A stretch of DNA of 64,000 nucleotides from Mermis nigrescens. Its lineage: Eukaryota; Nematoda; Enoplea; Mermithida; Mermithidae. The stretch is from positions 13,876,011 through 13,940,010 of the forward strand of contig JAVLUZ010000157.1 of the NCBI GenBank assembly GCA_036768485.1, in the 5' to 3' direction. Shown here one piece after another: positions 33,471 through 45,846 of this stretch. The notes under the pieces were generated by a model. It was given only the letters and a program-made list of their open reading frames with translations, was not told the origin of the DNA and ran no database searches. Numbering within the stretch: the first letter of the stretch is position 1; each line of letters starts with the position of its first letter. The translations under genes were made by a program, and so were the position numbers.

Positions 33471-35132
33471 TATATACCTATACCCATAAATAGTGCTCTT
33501 AGAATATTTTGTATGCACATGAGCTAGAGAAAAATCGTAATATTGAACACTTTATTGAATGTCATTTTCAATAATAGTAGATTAAATGTGTCAAGGATTT
33601 ATTGAATAAAGTCAGCAGAATGAAAGCTTACTTAATGTAACAAGTTGCCGTTGAAGACTTGGAAAAGTTAATAAAAAATATGGCTGAACAAGCACTTAAA
33701 AACTTTTATTACTATACATAAATAAGAAAACAGTGTCAAAGAAATAAACGAACAAACGAAATAAGCCAAGTAAAGACAGAACTGTAGCCATTGTTGTGCT
33801 CGCTTTTGCAGTAATGCATGTTTACACACGCTTTTTCAGTCATCCAATTCTGGTGTGGTAGGTAATATGACAGAAACTGCACTGTACTTTCCGATCATAG
33901 TTTCCCAAGGTCCAGAGTTGAGGGAAGGGTGAAATCCCAAAATGGGGGACCAGTAAACTAAGTAGTGTCTTTGTATGAGCGAACAAATTTTTGTAGATAT
34001 TTTATATAAATATATTTTTAAACATACTTATTTTTACATACTGCCAGTGTGTGACCTGTAACCGGCATGCAGTCCTAAACAGTGTTTTTTTGTGCAAGAT
34101 ACCTTTTTACATGTACAAAAATGGTATCCAAACGTCTTTGAACATTTTGTACATGCAAATTTTTGTGTATTATTATAGTATGGTACAGTAGCGATTTATT
34201 GTGGTAAAACAGGGGTTTTCGACCTTCGGTAGCGTATCTTAGCTAATTCTTAGGTCTCTGAATATTTGACATTTTTTCCATTCTAAATGCAAATTCTACT
34301 ATTTTAAAGATATATAGGACAGATAATTACTGATGCCCCGAAAATTTTCGGGAATTTTACACCTTTTCACAGTTTTTGTCTCTCCAAAAATCTTTGTGCA
34401 TGTACAAAGACAGTCCTGAAAAGTCTCTGTACATTATGAAAAATCTTTGCTGAATACAAAAAACCGTGGTCTTAAATGTGATAATTCGGCCTGGATATAG
34501 TGATAAGATTATTTGACGCGAAGCGCCGAAATTTTTATGAGCTTTTGATGAAATTTACACATAAAACTTGACTGAGAAAGCTAAAACAACTTGTACTACA
34601 AAATCAGAAATATTACAGATATTGTAATATGCAAATTAAATCTTGTAATTAGCACTAATGTGCTTAGAAATCCAATGCAACATCAGGATAAATTAGTCAA
34701 TTTTATCTTTGAAAGGCTAAATGTGCTGAGTTATTAAATAGTACTTGTTTTGCATAAAATTTTTAAAAACAGTATAAATGGATACAAAAGATATTTAAAT
34801 CTGCATAAAGATGCCTAGATTACACAAAAATTGATTTTTGAGTGTTTAATGCCTCTGCTTTAATATAAATACAGTATATCAGCGATATTTTGCGCGAAGC
34901 GCCGAAAATTTTTTGAAATTTCTTAAAAAAATACTGAAAAACGATATAATTAATATCACTTTGTCCAAGAAAGTATTTTAACATTGTATAAAAATGGCTC
35001 CAAAGAATGCACGAGCCGAGATTGATTTTTGGCAAAACCTGCATTTATTGGCCATTTTTAGGTGCGTTTGTGCGATTTTCGGCCGAAAATTCGTAATCAT
35101 TTACGCCCTCTCCCATAAAAACGGCCGAAAAC

Positions 35133-35393
35133 CATACGTGTAATAGGAAGGGCTTTGGGGATTTCCCCACCCACCCAGGGTTGGACGTCCTTCCCTAACC
35201 CTTCCCTACAACGTCAGAAAATTTTGACCCACCCTCCCCATTTTTAGCGAAAATTTGCGTTTTGTTGGCTATTTTAGGTGCTTTTGCCATTTTTGACATA
35301 GAATTAGAGTCGCTAATCCCCCATCCGAAATTTCTAGCCGTTACATGTATGCCGAGGAGCCCCTCCCGAAAATTTTGAGCTGTTACATGCATG
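35133..35393. mobile_element. Family 2 MITE nested in the 2.6-kb element
   Basis: CATACGTGTAATAGG ... TGAGCTGTTACATGCATG. Internal blocks CCACCC...GGTTGGACGTCC as in other family 2 copies. Confidence 0.7.
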
Positions 35394-35825
35394 TTTTAAA
35401 GTGACAGTTTGTCTATTTATTCTTGCTTACATTCAAAAATACTGTATCACTTCGGGAAATTCTTATAAATAGCTGCACTTTTGCCATAGTAAAAATTAGG
35501 TTCAAAAATATTCAAAAGGTTTTCACCAGAAATCGTCTGACAGTGACTTGAGTCTTGTACCCTGAGAGGGTGGTAATAAACCTCCCTCACCCCCTCCCCC
35601 TTTGGGAATGTGTGTTTCCGATCCATGTAGCAAGCATGAGAATTAAAACTTAGTCATCACATGAATAATAAATTGACACTTTGCTGTATGTAACTTTGTG
35701 TAACTGGGTACGCGACTAAAACCACAAGAAAAGTCTATAGGTAAAAAAAAGCCTTTGTACTGCAGATGCATTCTAAATAGTTAATGTTCAACGGACATAT
35801 TAAACTTCTTCAAATTTGATTTTAA

Positions 35826-35925
35826 CCCTCGGCGCCTCGGCACTTTTCAGCTTCGCCCTCGGCGCCGAGGCCGAGGCTCCAAAAACGCCGAGGCTTGCCG
35901 AGGCCGAGGCCGAGGCCGAGGCCTC
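35826..35925. repeat. (GGCCGA)n subterminal block, right
   Basis: CCTCGGCGCCTCGG ... GCCGAGGCCGAGGCCGAGG, mirror of the left block. Confidence 0.9.
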
Positions 35926-35946
35926 GGTCCGATCACTGGCTTCCTG

Positions 35947-36640
35947 TGTCTATTCGGCTTTAGGAAGACAATAATTTGGATCTAGCGTGAATTTTTCGAT
36001 TTCGGTATTTAAATCTAGTTGTACTGGGAAAAACAGGTGTATAAAAAATAACATGCAGCAGTGCTAATAGGGGTCGTGCTAAATATACGCTTCACACCCA
36101 CAAAAGTAAGAGTGCACCAGGCACAATAATACGGCTAACATAAAATTGAATTCGCGTAAAGCTGCAATGTTACTATATCAACCAGTGAATTTTCGAGCAG
36201 CGCCAGTCGCATCCCATTACTCAACCTAATTTACACGCTGGTACCAACATTTAAGTCAATCATGGATGCCCAGCACTGGTGCGAAGGTCAAACTTTCAGG
36301 GGTGAAAACCAAAAATTGCTAGATAGCTATGTGCTTCGTAAAAACGGCTCTATGGTCCTTCTGGGGTCAGAAAATTAGATATACAGCCTTTTTGGTCTCA
36401 GAAAACTAAGCTATATAGCCTTTTGGACTAAAAGTCGCTATTAATCCTGTTTTGGAGTAGAGAAAATAGCTATATATCATTTTGAAACTCAGAAAAGACA
36501 ACTAAATAACATTTCTGAGCTCGAAAAAGGCTGTATAGTTAGTTTTCTGAGCCCAAAAGGCTGAATAACTAATTTTCTGAGCCCAAAAAAAAGCTATACA
36601 GCAATGGTTTTTTTTGAAAATTTTTTAAATGTCGATAAAA
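35947..36640. other. Intergenic; short imperfect direct repeats
   Basis: From 36,300 to 36,600 a TATATAGCCTTTTTGG / CTCAGAAAA phrase recurs about six times in varying form. No gene. Confidence 0.5.
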
Positions 36641-36654
36641 ACGAACAAAAATGA

Positions 36655-36725
36655 CTTCTGTTGGTTAGAGTGTTGGTCTAGAACACCAAAGGTCGCAGGT
36701 TCGAGACACCTGCCTGCGTCTGGAT
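36655..36725 (+). repeat. tRNA-like sequence (possible SINE head)
   Basis: TTGGTTAGAGTGTTGG resembles a D-arm/A box and GGTTCGAGACACC a B box. GTGTT-GGTCTAG-AACAC could be an anticodon stem-loop, but the loop lacks T33. The T-arm is irregular and the acceptor stem does not pair well, so a functional tRNA is unlikely. Confidence 0.4.
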
Positions 36726-36829
36726 TTTTCATTCCTGATTAGGGGTGCAAAGTAACGTCAAAAACGTCGCTATAAAATACGTGTTTACCATGTTTTAAGT
36801 TGAAAACTTGGAAAAAATGGCGTTTGAGG

Positions 36830-38150
36830 GTTATGACTTGGAATATCGACAAGGACATTTTCTAACTACGGCATAGGGATGGGGAGATCATATTTTAAAG
36901 AATTAGGTGGCGGTCGGCATTATTGACCGAGTTACAGGCTGTTGAACTTCACGTGCTTAAGGATAGGCGAAAAATGGAAAAAATGGCATTTAGAGTATTT
37001 TTCAGTTTTGTGGCGACATTAATTGTTTGCAGATTCAGATTGGTGACAGACATGGGTTAAGCCTAAGACATAAATGGAGCAAAATTGCCCTGCTCGCTTC
37101 GCTTGCTATGCAATTTTTGCTCCATCCAACGCTTCGGAGACTGATCCGAAACATTCCCAAAGACAGAGCTTTTTCGCCTATCCTTAAGCACATGAACTTT
37201 AACAGCCTATCAATCAGTTAATGCCGACCGCCACCTAATTCTTTCAATATGAGCTCCTTATCCCAAACTCAGTTATAAAATGTCCTTATTGTAATATTCC
37301 AAGTCATTACCCTAGATGTTACTATAGCCGAAAACTTTAACCTGAATGATGAAATAAGAGGTGGAAACCATTGAAAACATTTTTTATAGCAAAAAAAATT
37401 TTTTGTGAAAGAAAATATTTTTTGAAAGGGTATTATCCTAGCACATCTCCACCTTTGGAAAAACGTATCCTTGTACACTCTTTTGTGCAAAAGTCATCGA
37501 TTTTAGTCATATTTGGTACGCTGATGACGAATATGATAGTCATTGTTAACAAAAATGCTTACATTTAATTATATATGCAAATTGAATTCTAATTTGAAAT
37601 TGTGTCTCACCAGTTGTGGTCTGATTTGATTAGCTGATTACGAATGTAGAAAACATTTATGATAGAAAGGTGGGCATTATTTTGAATTTTTGTTTTTAAT
37701 TTTGAAATTTTGAGCAAAAAACGCTCCGCAATTTTCGCCCATTAAGTGGGGCTTAGCCTTTGCGCTGGCACCAATGTGACGCACATAACTAAGCCTAAGC
37801 CAAGAAAATGGTTAAGAACAACCAGGGCTGTTGTTACAATCTGCTTAGGCTTAGGCTTCGTTATTTGCCTTCGTATTGGTGCCAGCGCATGGGCTAAGCC
37901 TGACATAAATGGGCGAAAATTGCAGAGCGATTTTAGCCCATTTATGCATTAGGCTTAGCCCATGTCTGGCACCAATCTGAAGCAGTTGCAAATATATGAT
38001 TAAATGTACGCATTTTTGTCAAAAATGACTATCATATTCGTCATCAGCGTACCAAATATGACTATAAACAGTTACTTTTGCACAAAAACAGTGTTCAAGG
38101 ACATGTTTTTCCAAAAGTGGAGACGTGCTAGATAATACCTTTGAATACTC
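36830..38150. repeat. Nested inverted-repeat cluster
   Basis: Two inverted pairs: about 36,835-36,990 with 37,170-37,320 (TAGGTGGCGGTCGGCATTA and its complement), and about 37,425-37,575 with 37,990-38,150 (GATGACGAATATGATAGTCA and its complement). A third repeated phrase, AGCCTAAG/CTTAGGCTTAGCCCATG, occurs near 37,055, 37,750-37,900 and 37,950. No ORF belongs to it. Confidence 0.7.
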
Positions 38151-38212
38151 TACTTTAACCTCATTTTTGTGCATTTATCATTTAACAAAACAAACAAACA
38201 AAAAGCATTTAT

Positions 38213-39488
38213 TGTTGGGTTGGCTCGATATGAGTGTCGCAAAACATGCACTTTTATTTATTTACAATTTTACTGTACGATACAGTGATTCAATCATCAA
38301 TGTACAATCCATTATTATCCACAACCTGCCTCCATCTTTGGGGCAGGCTCAAAATACTCGCTCTGTAAAAAGACCCAGACTTAGAAGAAAAAGTTTTTCA
38401 ATCCTTGCTGGATTTCATGTTCATCGGCAAAAGTTTTTTCAGCAATGTGATTTTGCAATGATCGAAACAGATGATAATCGGAAGGGGCCAAATCAGGTGA
38501 GTATGAAGGATGGGGTAACACTTCCCATTTAAGCTCCACAATTTTCCTGGACAATTTTTGCAATATGTGGTCGTGATGCTATCATGCAAAAGAATAACTC
38601 CTTTTCGTGAGTTCCAAAATGGGTTGTTTTCGTAAAGATGGCATCATGCACCTGGTCAAGCTTGAGTGGCGCACAAGTCACCTGTAACAGCAACATTCGG
38701 TGGCAGCAACTCATAGTACAAAATTCCATTTCCACCATACACACAACATCACTTTTTGGCATGCAAATCTGGCTTTGAAATTGCCTCGGCTTTTTCCCCT
38801 TTTTGGCACCCATTGTCGCGTCCCGCGTCATATTGACGTAGGGGTCCACTTTTCATCACTGGTTACAATGCAGTCAAGAAACGGCTCATGGTTTTGACGA
38901 ATCAATAAGGAACTGCAGATGGTCACTCGCGCGCTTTTGTTGGTCAGTAAGCTTATGGGGTACCCATGCACAAAGTTTACTAGCCATGCCCATTTCATGC
39001 AGTTGTCGTTCAATTGTACTGTGAACAGTGCCCAAGTGCTCAGCAATTTCTCGGTAGTGATCCATTTATCTTATGCAACAGGTCCTGAATTTCTTGTGCA
39101 GAAATTACCCTGGCCTTCTTTCAGGTAAATCTTCAAGTCTATTGTTTCCAGATCGGAATCTTTCAAACCATCGTTCAATGGTACGCTTTGAAAGCAGTTT
39201 CTTCTCCATATGCTTTGTGAATATTTTCAGTCGCGTACGCAGCACTGTGGCCCAGGTTATATTCAAATAAAGTGCAATGTCGAATATGGTCCGATAAACG
39301 TGACATTATTTACTTAAGTTTACAGAACAAGAATATATATTCTGAAACAAAAAATAATATACAAATACACAAGAGGGCTTATACTCTCATCTGACATTAT
39401 CATGATATACAATCAATAAGCAAATTTACAAATTAAGGGCAAAGTGGCATAAAATTTAGTACACCATATCGAGCCAAGGGTATACAAT
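38213..39488 (-). pseudogene. Mariner transposon, inactive
   Basis: The transposase reads on the minus strand from the ATG at 39,306 (MSRLSDHIRHCTLFEYNLGH). Pieces lie in different frames: N-terminal HTH region, first catalytic Asp in IVTSDEKWTP, second in MHDSITTTY, third in DLAPSDYHLFRSLQNHIAEK (DD34D type). Frameshifts and stops break it. Termini share GGTTGGCTCGATATGAGTG (left) and CTTGGCTCGATATGGTG (right, complement); the exact ends and TA duplication are uncertain. Length of about 1.28 kb is normal for mariner. Confidence 0.88.
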
Positions 39489-39751
39489 TGCTTTTAATGT
39501 TATAACATGCATAAAAATGACGGAGCAAAATTTTTTGAGATTTTCGTGCTCGAAAAATCCAAAAATCCAAAATTCAGGTATTTTTGCACCACAAAAACCT
39601 GTACTGCGCCATCCCTGCCAATGCCGAACTTTCTTATGATGAAGGCTAAAAGCCTAAAAAATTAAGAGAAGCTTGAACTTCGTAGAATTTATTTTGATTT
39701 GATTGTTACATATAATATTATTCATAATAATCTCTTCTTACCTTCCCGTAG

Positions 39752-39985
39752 ATTTTTTTATCAGGCTGTTATACTCATCTTCGCGTACTAGGAAGTGATA
39801 CGTTTGCAAACCAGATCTATCTGGCTAAATTTCGGCTTGATTGTAAAAAGAATTGCTTTGCTACTATATCAGCTAGAATTTGGAACGATTTTCCACAATA
39901 TGTTCGAAGTTCTCCGAATGTTAAGACATGTAAGAGAAATTTTGAAAAGGTTGATTTCAGTAATTTTTTGATGGGGCACACGTGA
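39752..39985 (+). pseudogene. LINE ORF2 C-terminal remnant
   Basis: An open frame reads ISARIWNDFPQYVRSSPNVK then TCKRNFEKVDFSNFL before TGA. This matches the conserved 'R-x-WN-x-(L/F)P-x-x-(I/V)R-x-S-x-x-x-x-x-F' tail of CR1/Jockey-type non-LTR reverse transcriptases. No upstream reverse-transcriptase motifs remain. Confidence 0.65.
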
Positions 39986-40774
39986 GCGCAATCAGCTGTT
40001 TGCCTGTTAGTTCAGGACATTTCGCGTTTTGTATACTGCTGTCTTTTCTTCTTAACATTTTATCTTGGCGTTTATTCGGAGAAGTCTTAGTATTAGATGA
40101 GAAAAGACTAAAAAAGGCATTATTTCATCCTGAGATCACATTTTTACATGTTTTTATCGACTTTAAGACAAAAATTTCCCGACTCTCTTCCGCCCCCTGA
40201 GATAAATCCCGGCTCCGCCTATGAAGTTGAAATAAAGTCGAAGCTAAAATAAAAACTCACGTTCTGAGAAAAAACTCAGGGCCGGCAACACTGGCGAGTA
40301 GCACTACTGTACTGTACTGACTAAATGGTCCACAGTAAAACAAGCTGGACAATGCCAGATCCGTAATCAAGATCCTATTTAACCAAGTGAGACGCCTGCA
40401 CTTCATCAAAATATGCAAATTTCGAAAGAAAATCATTAACACAGGTACATGTACAGCGATCGAAACAGATCTTTGACGAGGAAAATGAACGATGTCCAAG
40501 AAGTTTAGTAAACATGCAACAGTAATGAAGATTTAAACTACTTACATTACTTACTAACCTCGTGCAAATTGACGTCAGGCTGCTTGCTAATTCATTGAAT
40601 TTACGATTGACAACAAATAAGTGGCCAATATGGAAATGCAAACAAAAATTTTCAAATTTTTTAACAAATTTGTCTTGAATGGCTTGGATAAAAAGAAGCG
40701 TAGAGCAAGTGGAACCAGAGAATAAGAAAAATGATAAAGTTTTCTGCTTCTCAAAAACCAATTCGAATAATAGT

Positions 40775-41575
40775 GTAACTAGCAAAGAAAAATGCTCCGA
40801 TGGAACAAGAAAGATGAATATACTTGAATTGATGATTATTAAGGATCTAAAAGGGGGGGGGACTAGAAAAACAGCAAGCAAAAGTCGCAAAATCTGCTAA
40901 AAATCACACTTTCTCTAAGCAAAGCGAAAAATCGTGTATATTCTGCGGCCAACAGATTAAAATAAATACTTAACCATAAAAATGATTGAAAAAGCAGCAC
41001 GTTAGCCATGCAGTAGCTATGGGAAATGATATTGAGTGAACTAACAGTCTTTCTAAGCTAATTGAATGAAATAGCAAACATCGATGCATCAGACATTGAA
41101 GAAATTGTTGGTTTAAAACAGTAGGAAACGCATAAGTTGACTTGAAACAGACTAAATGTAGGTAGAATAGCATGCCCGTAACGATTGTGTGCACCAATCA
41201 GTCGGCTCCTGCTTTGCTTGCTATAATGCTCATAACAAAATAAAATAGCGTTAAATACAATACCACTTAGTTTTCTATCAATCAGGATTTGCTATTTGCC
41301 AGCAATTTAAAAAAAGTAAACATTATAGATTTCGTTTACACACTCTTATCTGAAACTTTGAAATTATTTAAAACAGACACTTTTTAGGAGGCCGCAGAAT
41401 AAACTTCGATTTTTTGCGTTGAGCTATGAAAGTGTGATATTTAACAGATTTTGCGGCTTTGGGTAGCTTTTTCCTAGTCCCCTCCTTTTACCTCCTTAAT
41501 AATCCACAATTCCAAGTACATTCATCTTTTTTGTTCCATCGGAGCATTTTTCTTTGCTAGTACCATACTTTTAAT
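40775..41575. mobile_element. Repeat A: TIR element, full copy
   Basis: About 190-bp inverted ends: CTAGCAAAGAAAAATGCTCC ... GGAGCATTTTTCTTTGCTAG, continuing through GGGGACTAGAAAAA / TTTTTCCTAGTCCCC and AATCACACTTTC / GAAAGTGTGATA. The core has AGCAGCACGTTAGC. It is non-coding; the long minus-strand frame at 40,375-40,890 crosses the element edge and is not a gene. Confidence 0.75.
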
Positions 41576-41749
41576 TAGCATGATTTGAGTAAATCAGTCA
41601 GTAAACACATACAGTAACATGCCACAATAATGACAGTAGTCCAAGAAAGCGGAAAACAATATTGTTCTTAATATCAGCATTATCCTTTTTAAACAGGACA
41701 ACCTAACATTTAAACAGATCAAAGTTTTTCAGCATAAACTTTAGGCAAA

Positions 41750-43640
41750 TATCAAGTGTAAGGAACACTAACGCTCCAGATTTGGAAGTAAAAATAAATT
41801 TGTAGTATAAGCTACATATTCACAACAAATGAATAGTGCAAACTTTACACAACTACTAGGTGTAGTAGAAAACTAACACTTTCAGATTCCCAATTCTGAT
41901 TTTACGTAGAACATTTTGAAAAAAAATTAAGCTTCCATGAGGCTCTAAAACTAAACTTAATATGCAGTGTAAACTTCATACAACCAAAGAGTGTAAAGAA
42001 TATTTTGAGTCGGATTCGTTATTCTAATATCACTCTGTTATTGCGATTAAAAGATTTATGAAATATTGAGTCTCGATAATAAAACGAGAACAAATAAACA
42101 TCAGCTGTAAGCTACTTTACACCATTGTTGAGTATAAGCAAACGCGCTCAACTGGCGTCTCACATTTGATTCCTGGTACATTTTTAGACTTTAGAAAAAA
42201 TCAAGCTTTTGCAAGGATCTAGAACTAAAGTTAATATGCAGCGTAAACTTTACACAACCATAGAGTGTAAAGAAAATTTCAGTCGGATTCGTAATTCTGA
42301 TATTACTCTGACGTTGCGATCAACATTCATTAAAAAAATAAGTCTCCACAAAGGCCCGAGGACAAATAAATATCAGATGTTAACCACTTTACACCACTGA
42401 AGAGTGCAAACAAACTGGCGTATCACATTTGGTTTCTGGTTCATTTCTAGATTTCAGATGTCCAGACTCAAAACTCAGAACTTGGCAGAAAAAATCAAGA
42501 CAGAAACACGTTTAGCTCCCCATTTTTTGACTTTACACATCCCGAAAAAGCTAAATATCGATGTAAACAAACGCAACTCGCTGTGACCCGTACCCCTTAG
42601 AAAGTACTTTATTTTCATCCTATTTGACCTCGCCCGACTTCTGAACAGAGGAAACTGGGCGAACAAAAAAATGGACAAACACGTATTTTCCACTGTCCAC
42701 CACATTTTAAACTTTAAAAATCTGAACCTAACGCTCTATTGAGTATAAATAAATTCGGTTCGGGCCAGTTTTAGCCCTTTGATTGCAGTACGTTTTTTAT
42801 GTGCCAAACTTATGTTCCGCAAAATATTTGATATGATTTACCAATCAAAATACGAATTAACCTGTTCTTTCGCCCATTTTGCACCTCCGATTTCGAACTT
42901 TACACCCCGATAAACAACTCAATATTACGTTATTTTGAACACGGCTTACTTCAACGTGTAGCCCTTAGAATCTACTTTTATTTCTGTTTTATTTAATTTA
43001 TCCCAACTCATGATTGAAAAATTTGGCAAGAGAAATCATTAAAAAAATCTGTTTTTTAATTATTTACTAGAGTGTAAAGTTTAAACCTCAGTTACTAACT
43101 GCGTATTGATTAGTAGATAAGTTTGCTGGTAAGCACAAGATAGCCCTCGATCCGTAGTACATTTTAGTCAGAAAAAATTTCTTAAAACTCATAACCGGAG
43201 TTGTTGGCAGACATAAACAAGTCGAAAACTCGACCAAAATGTGTCTTTTCACCCCAAGATTTTCGCACTCTTTACAATCCCATTCGAGAACTAAAGCGAA
43301 ATTAAAAAAGCAGCATCTGCAGAATTCTTTTCCTCTACAAATCTATGCCATTAAATTATTTGAAGAATCAATACTGAGTTGTCCACAAGCCCGGCAAAAA
43401 ACTCCCAAAAATTCGCTATATCTTATACAGTTACGCCAAAACTCTACACCTTCTTTACACAATCAATTTTGAGTTTAAAGAAACACAAAATAAAAAGACA
43501 GGCAGCGAATTTTTTATTATCTTTCTTTAAAAAACTGCACCTTTCAGATGTGTCGCGTTATAGCTGTAGGGGTGCACAGCTGTTGGGAGTACCCAAGTAT
43601 ATTACAGGTACTGCGCCAACGCGCTACCTATGATTAAATA
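41750..43640 (+). repeat. Dispersed repeat B, longest copy
   Basis: About 1.9 kb that recurs, wholly or in part, at 1-890, 16,380-17,620 (inverted) and 44,250-44,600. GTGTAAA/TTTACAC motifs are regularly spaced. There are no recognisable protein motifs or terminal repeats. Confidence 0.8.
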
Positions 43641-44249
43641 CTGACCCTAAAATAAAATAGCAAACATAAATTTGAGCTTTTACAAAATGATAAATGAAGA
43701 AACCAGCGGATTACATAACCTAAATAGATGAATAAGTCAAATGAAGTGAGATGGTTCTGCCAATAGAATTGAAAAAATGAAAAAGTCAGTATCCAGACGA
43801 GTTGAACCCATTATTCTTTTTTAAATCCACAAGCGAGAACGGACGCGTCAGCCACCTGCACGAACTCAACATATCGGCGGATTTTAATACTTTAGTCACT
43901 CATTATATATTATAAACTTTACGCTTGTGCTAATAACGCAATATTGGGTGTATAGAAACAAAATAAATTAGGATCTCGTTACGCTAAGGTCAGGGCACAT
44001 TTTAAGCATAATTAGCATGTTCTGCCTAGTTAGCGGAGCTGCTGAAAAAAATTTCGTTCTTCAGCCTCGAAGCCTTTACACTAAAACGATCACAGATCAA
44101 GAAAGATTGCGTTAAAAGAGAAAAGAATTTTGGTCTCGAAATATTGTAATCTTCTACATTATAGAACTGATTGGACTGCACAGAAACCAAAATTGAGTTA
44201 GATAAGCTCTTATTTGAGTTGGATAAACTCACACACAAAGAGTAAAAAA

Positions 44250-44600
44250 TACGTATACTTTACACTTTTGTGCAACAACCATTGAGTGTAAAGAAATTCT
44301 AAGGTCAGATTCGTAATCTACAGCTCAGAGGGCAACATTTGAAAACAATTGGCCCTCTGAAAATAATTTAATTTCTCGGTTTTACTTTGCTTACTCGTTG
44401 CTAAGTCGGTATTGAGCGTAAACAAAAACAAAAAAAACCTACATCGAGTTTTTTAAATATTTATCGATTAAAAAAACCGCACCTTCCAGGTATGTGCCGT
44501 TGTTGCTGTGAGGGGGGCACAAATTTCTGCACTCGCTGTGATGAACATATAACAGAAAAGGATGGCCAAGTATATTATAGGTAGGCGCTATCGCGTCACC
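44250..44600 (+). repeat. Dispersed repeat B, partial copy
   Basis: Has TTTACACTTTTGTGC, GAGTGTAAAG, GTCAGATTCGTAATC and the terminal AGGTAGGCGCTATCGCGTCACC. Confidence 0.65.
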
Positions 44601-44848
44601 AGGTGTATGGTCCGTTTCATTAAGCTTATGATTTTCTGTGAAATTTAAAATGTCTACAAAAGTTATTAGCGCCGTACATAGTTGTGATAATGTATAGTAG
44701 GTATACTTATTGAGATAAGGGGAGACGTTTGCCATTGTCAAGCCGCATTACTGTGCCGATACTTAACGCAACTTTTGTAGCCCGATTTTATGCTGACTAA
44801 ATTCAAGAATAAACCGCAATTAAATAAAACAGACCATGTTGTACATAC

Positions 44849-45420
44849 TTAACCCTCGCGTTCCGATGTGTTTTTTGAAGTCAAGGGTCCCGTGCTAGGA
44901 CGCCGTCCTAGCTTCGGGTTAAAATGTAATTGGTCCTCTACCTCAACATAGCAAATATTAGTATCATTTTGTGCTATTTTTTAAGCTCTTTCCGAATATG
45001 TTTGTTATTTTTCGCTAAAGTGACCTTGTAAGAAAGGTATAATTAAAAAACTGCTACTATACCTAAGCATAGGCGTGAGGGGGACATGTATAAAATAAAT
45101 ACTAATAGTATATTTTAGTTGACTAAAATATCATTTTAGGACTGTAGTAGCTGATTAAAAAGTTGGAAGCCCACCAATCTTGTACTAATCATTGACCAAA
45201 ACTTTTTGTGTAATTTGAGTTTTTACGTGATAATCATGAAAATATGCTAATTTTTCAAAATGTATAATTTTATTTACTAGCGTCAACATTTCAAATGATG
45301 TAACTAGGGCTTAAATGAGGCTAGACAAAGTTTAGTAGTCATACAAAACATAAAACGAAAAAAACACAAAAAAGTGATCGGCTAGGACGCCGTCCTAGTT
45401 CACGGGACCGAGAGGGTTAA
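44849..45420. mobile_element. piggyBac-type MITE with TTAA duplication
   Basis: TTAA-CCCTCGCG ... CGAGAGGG-TTAA, element 44,853-45,416 (564 bp). Both ends carry TCCCGTG plus the palindrome CTAGGACGCCGTCCTAG (near 44,896 and 45,382). TTAA targets with CCY... termini are characteristic of piggyBac. No ORF. Confidence 0.85.
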
Positions 45421-45840
45421 GAGCTGGACTGGAAGGGTTTAGGCGATTACTTCAAAACCCTCAATTTTATGTTATTCTGTTATAGAAAAAATTATGTGGG
45501 GACTTGCTTGAGTGACTAAAAATTCTAACTATTATCTAAATTACTTGCCAGGTTTCACAATCGTCTGGTGCAATATAAAAAAAAATTGTATGATTAGGAG
45601 TCTCCTCTGGTGTGTAAATATAGGCGATAAATCTGGTCGTCGCACCAGCTTAAAAAAACTTTTCACACGCGAAATATGTATGTACATAGCCACTCCGGGA
45701 ATTTTTCTTCAATTGCTCAGAAAATTAAAAAAAAACAAAAAAAAATTGGCCAGTTAGAAAATGGCTCATTACGACTTCAAGAATTACATAGCCGAAATAT
45801 TATACATAGATGATGGTGAATGAAGCGTAAAATTTTTCAT

Positions 45841-45846
45841 TTTATT
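45841..45846 (-). terminator. Possible poly(A) signal of the DOMON gene
   Basis: AATAAA on the minus strand about 245 nt after the TGA at 46,090-46,092. Confidence 0.4.

Larger units (their letters stand above)
33346..35938. mobile_element. 2.6-kb non-autonomous hAT-type element with exact 8-bp TSD
   Basis: Perfect 17-bp terminal repeats CAGTGATCGGACCGAGG ... CCTCGGTCCGATCACTG with GCTTCCTG duplicated exactly (33,338-33,345 and 35,939-35,946). Each end continues into a GC-rich subterminal block of GAGGCC/GGCCGA repeats. The 2.3-kb interior is AT-rich, has two GGCGC-hairpin motifs (34,515 and 34,892) and a family 2 MITE (35,133-35,393). No transposase frame was found, so it must depend on another hAT. 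Confidence 0.92.

Noticed and set aside
36655..36725. Functional tRNA gene
   Set aside because: A and B boxes are present, but the anticodon loop lacks T33 and the acceptor and T stems pair poorly.
40375..40890. 171-codon minus-strand frame
   Set aside because: Crosses the edge of repeat A and includes its terminal inverted repeat; no family, and the composition fits chance AT-rich reading.
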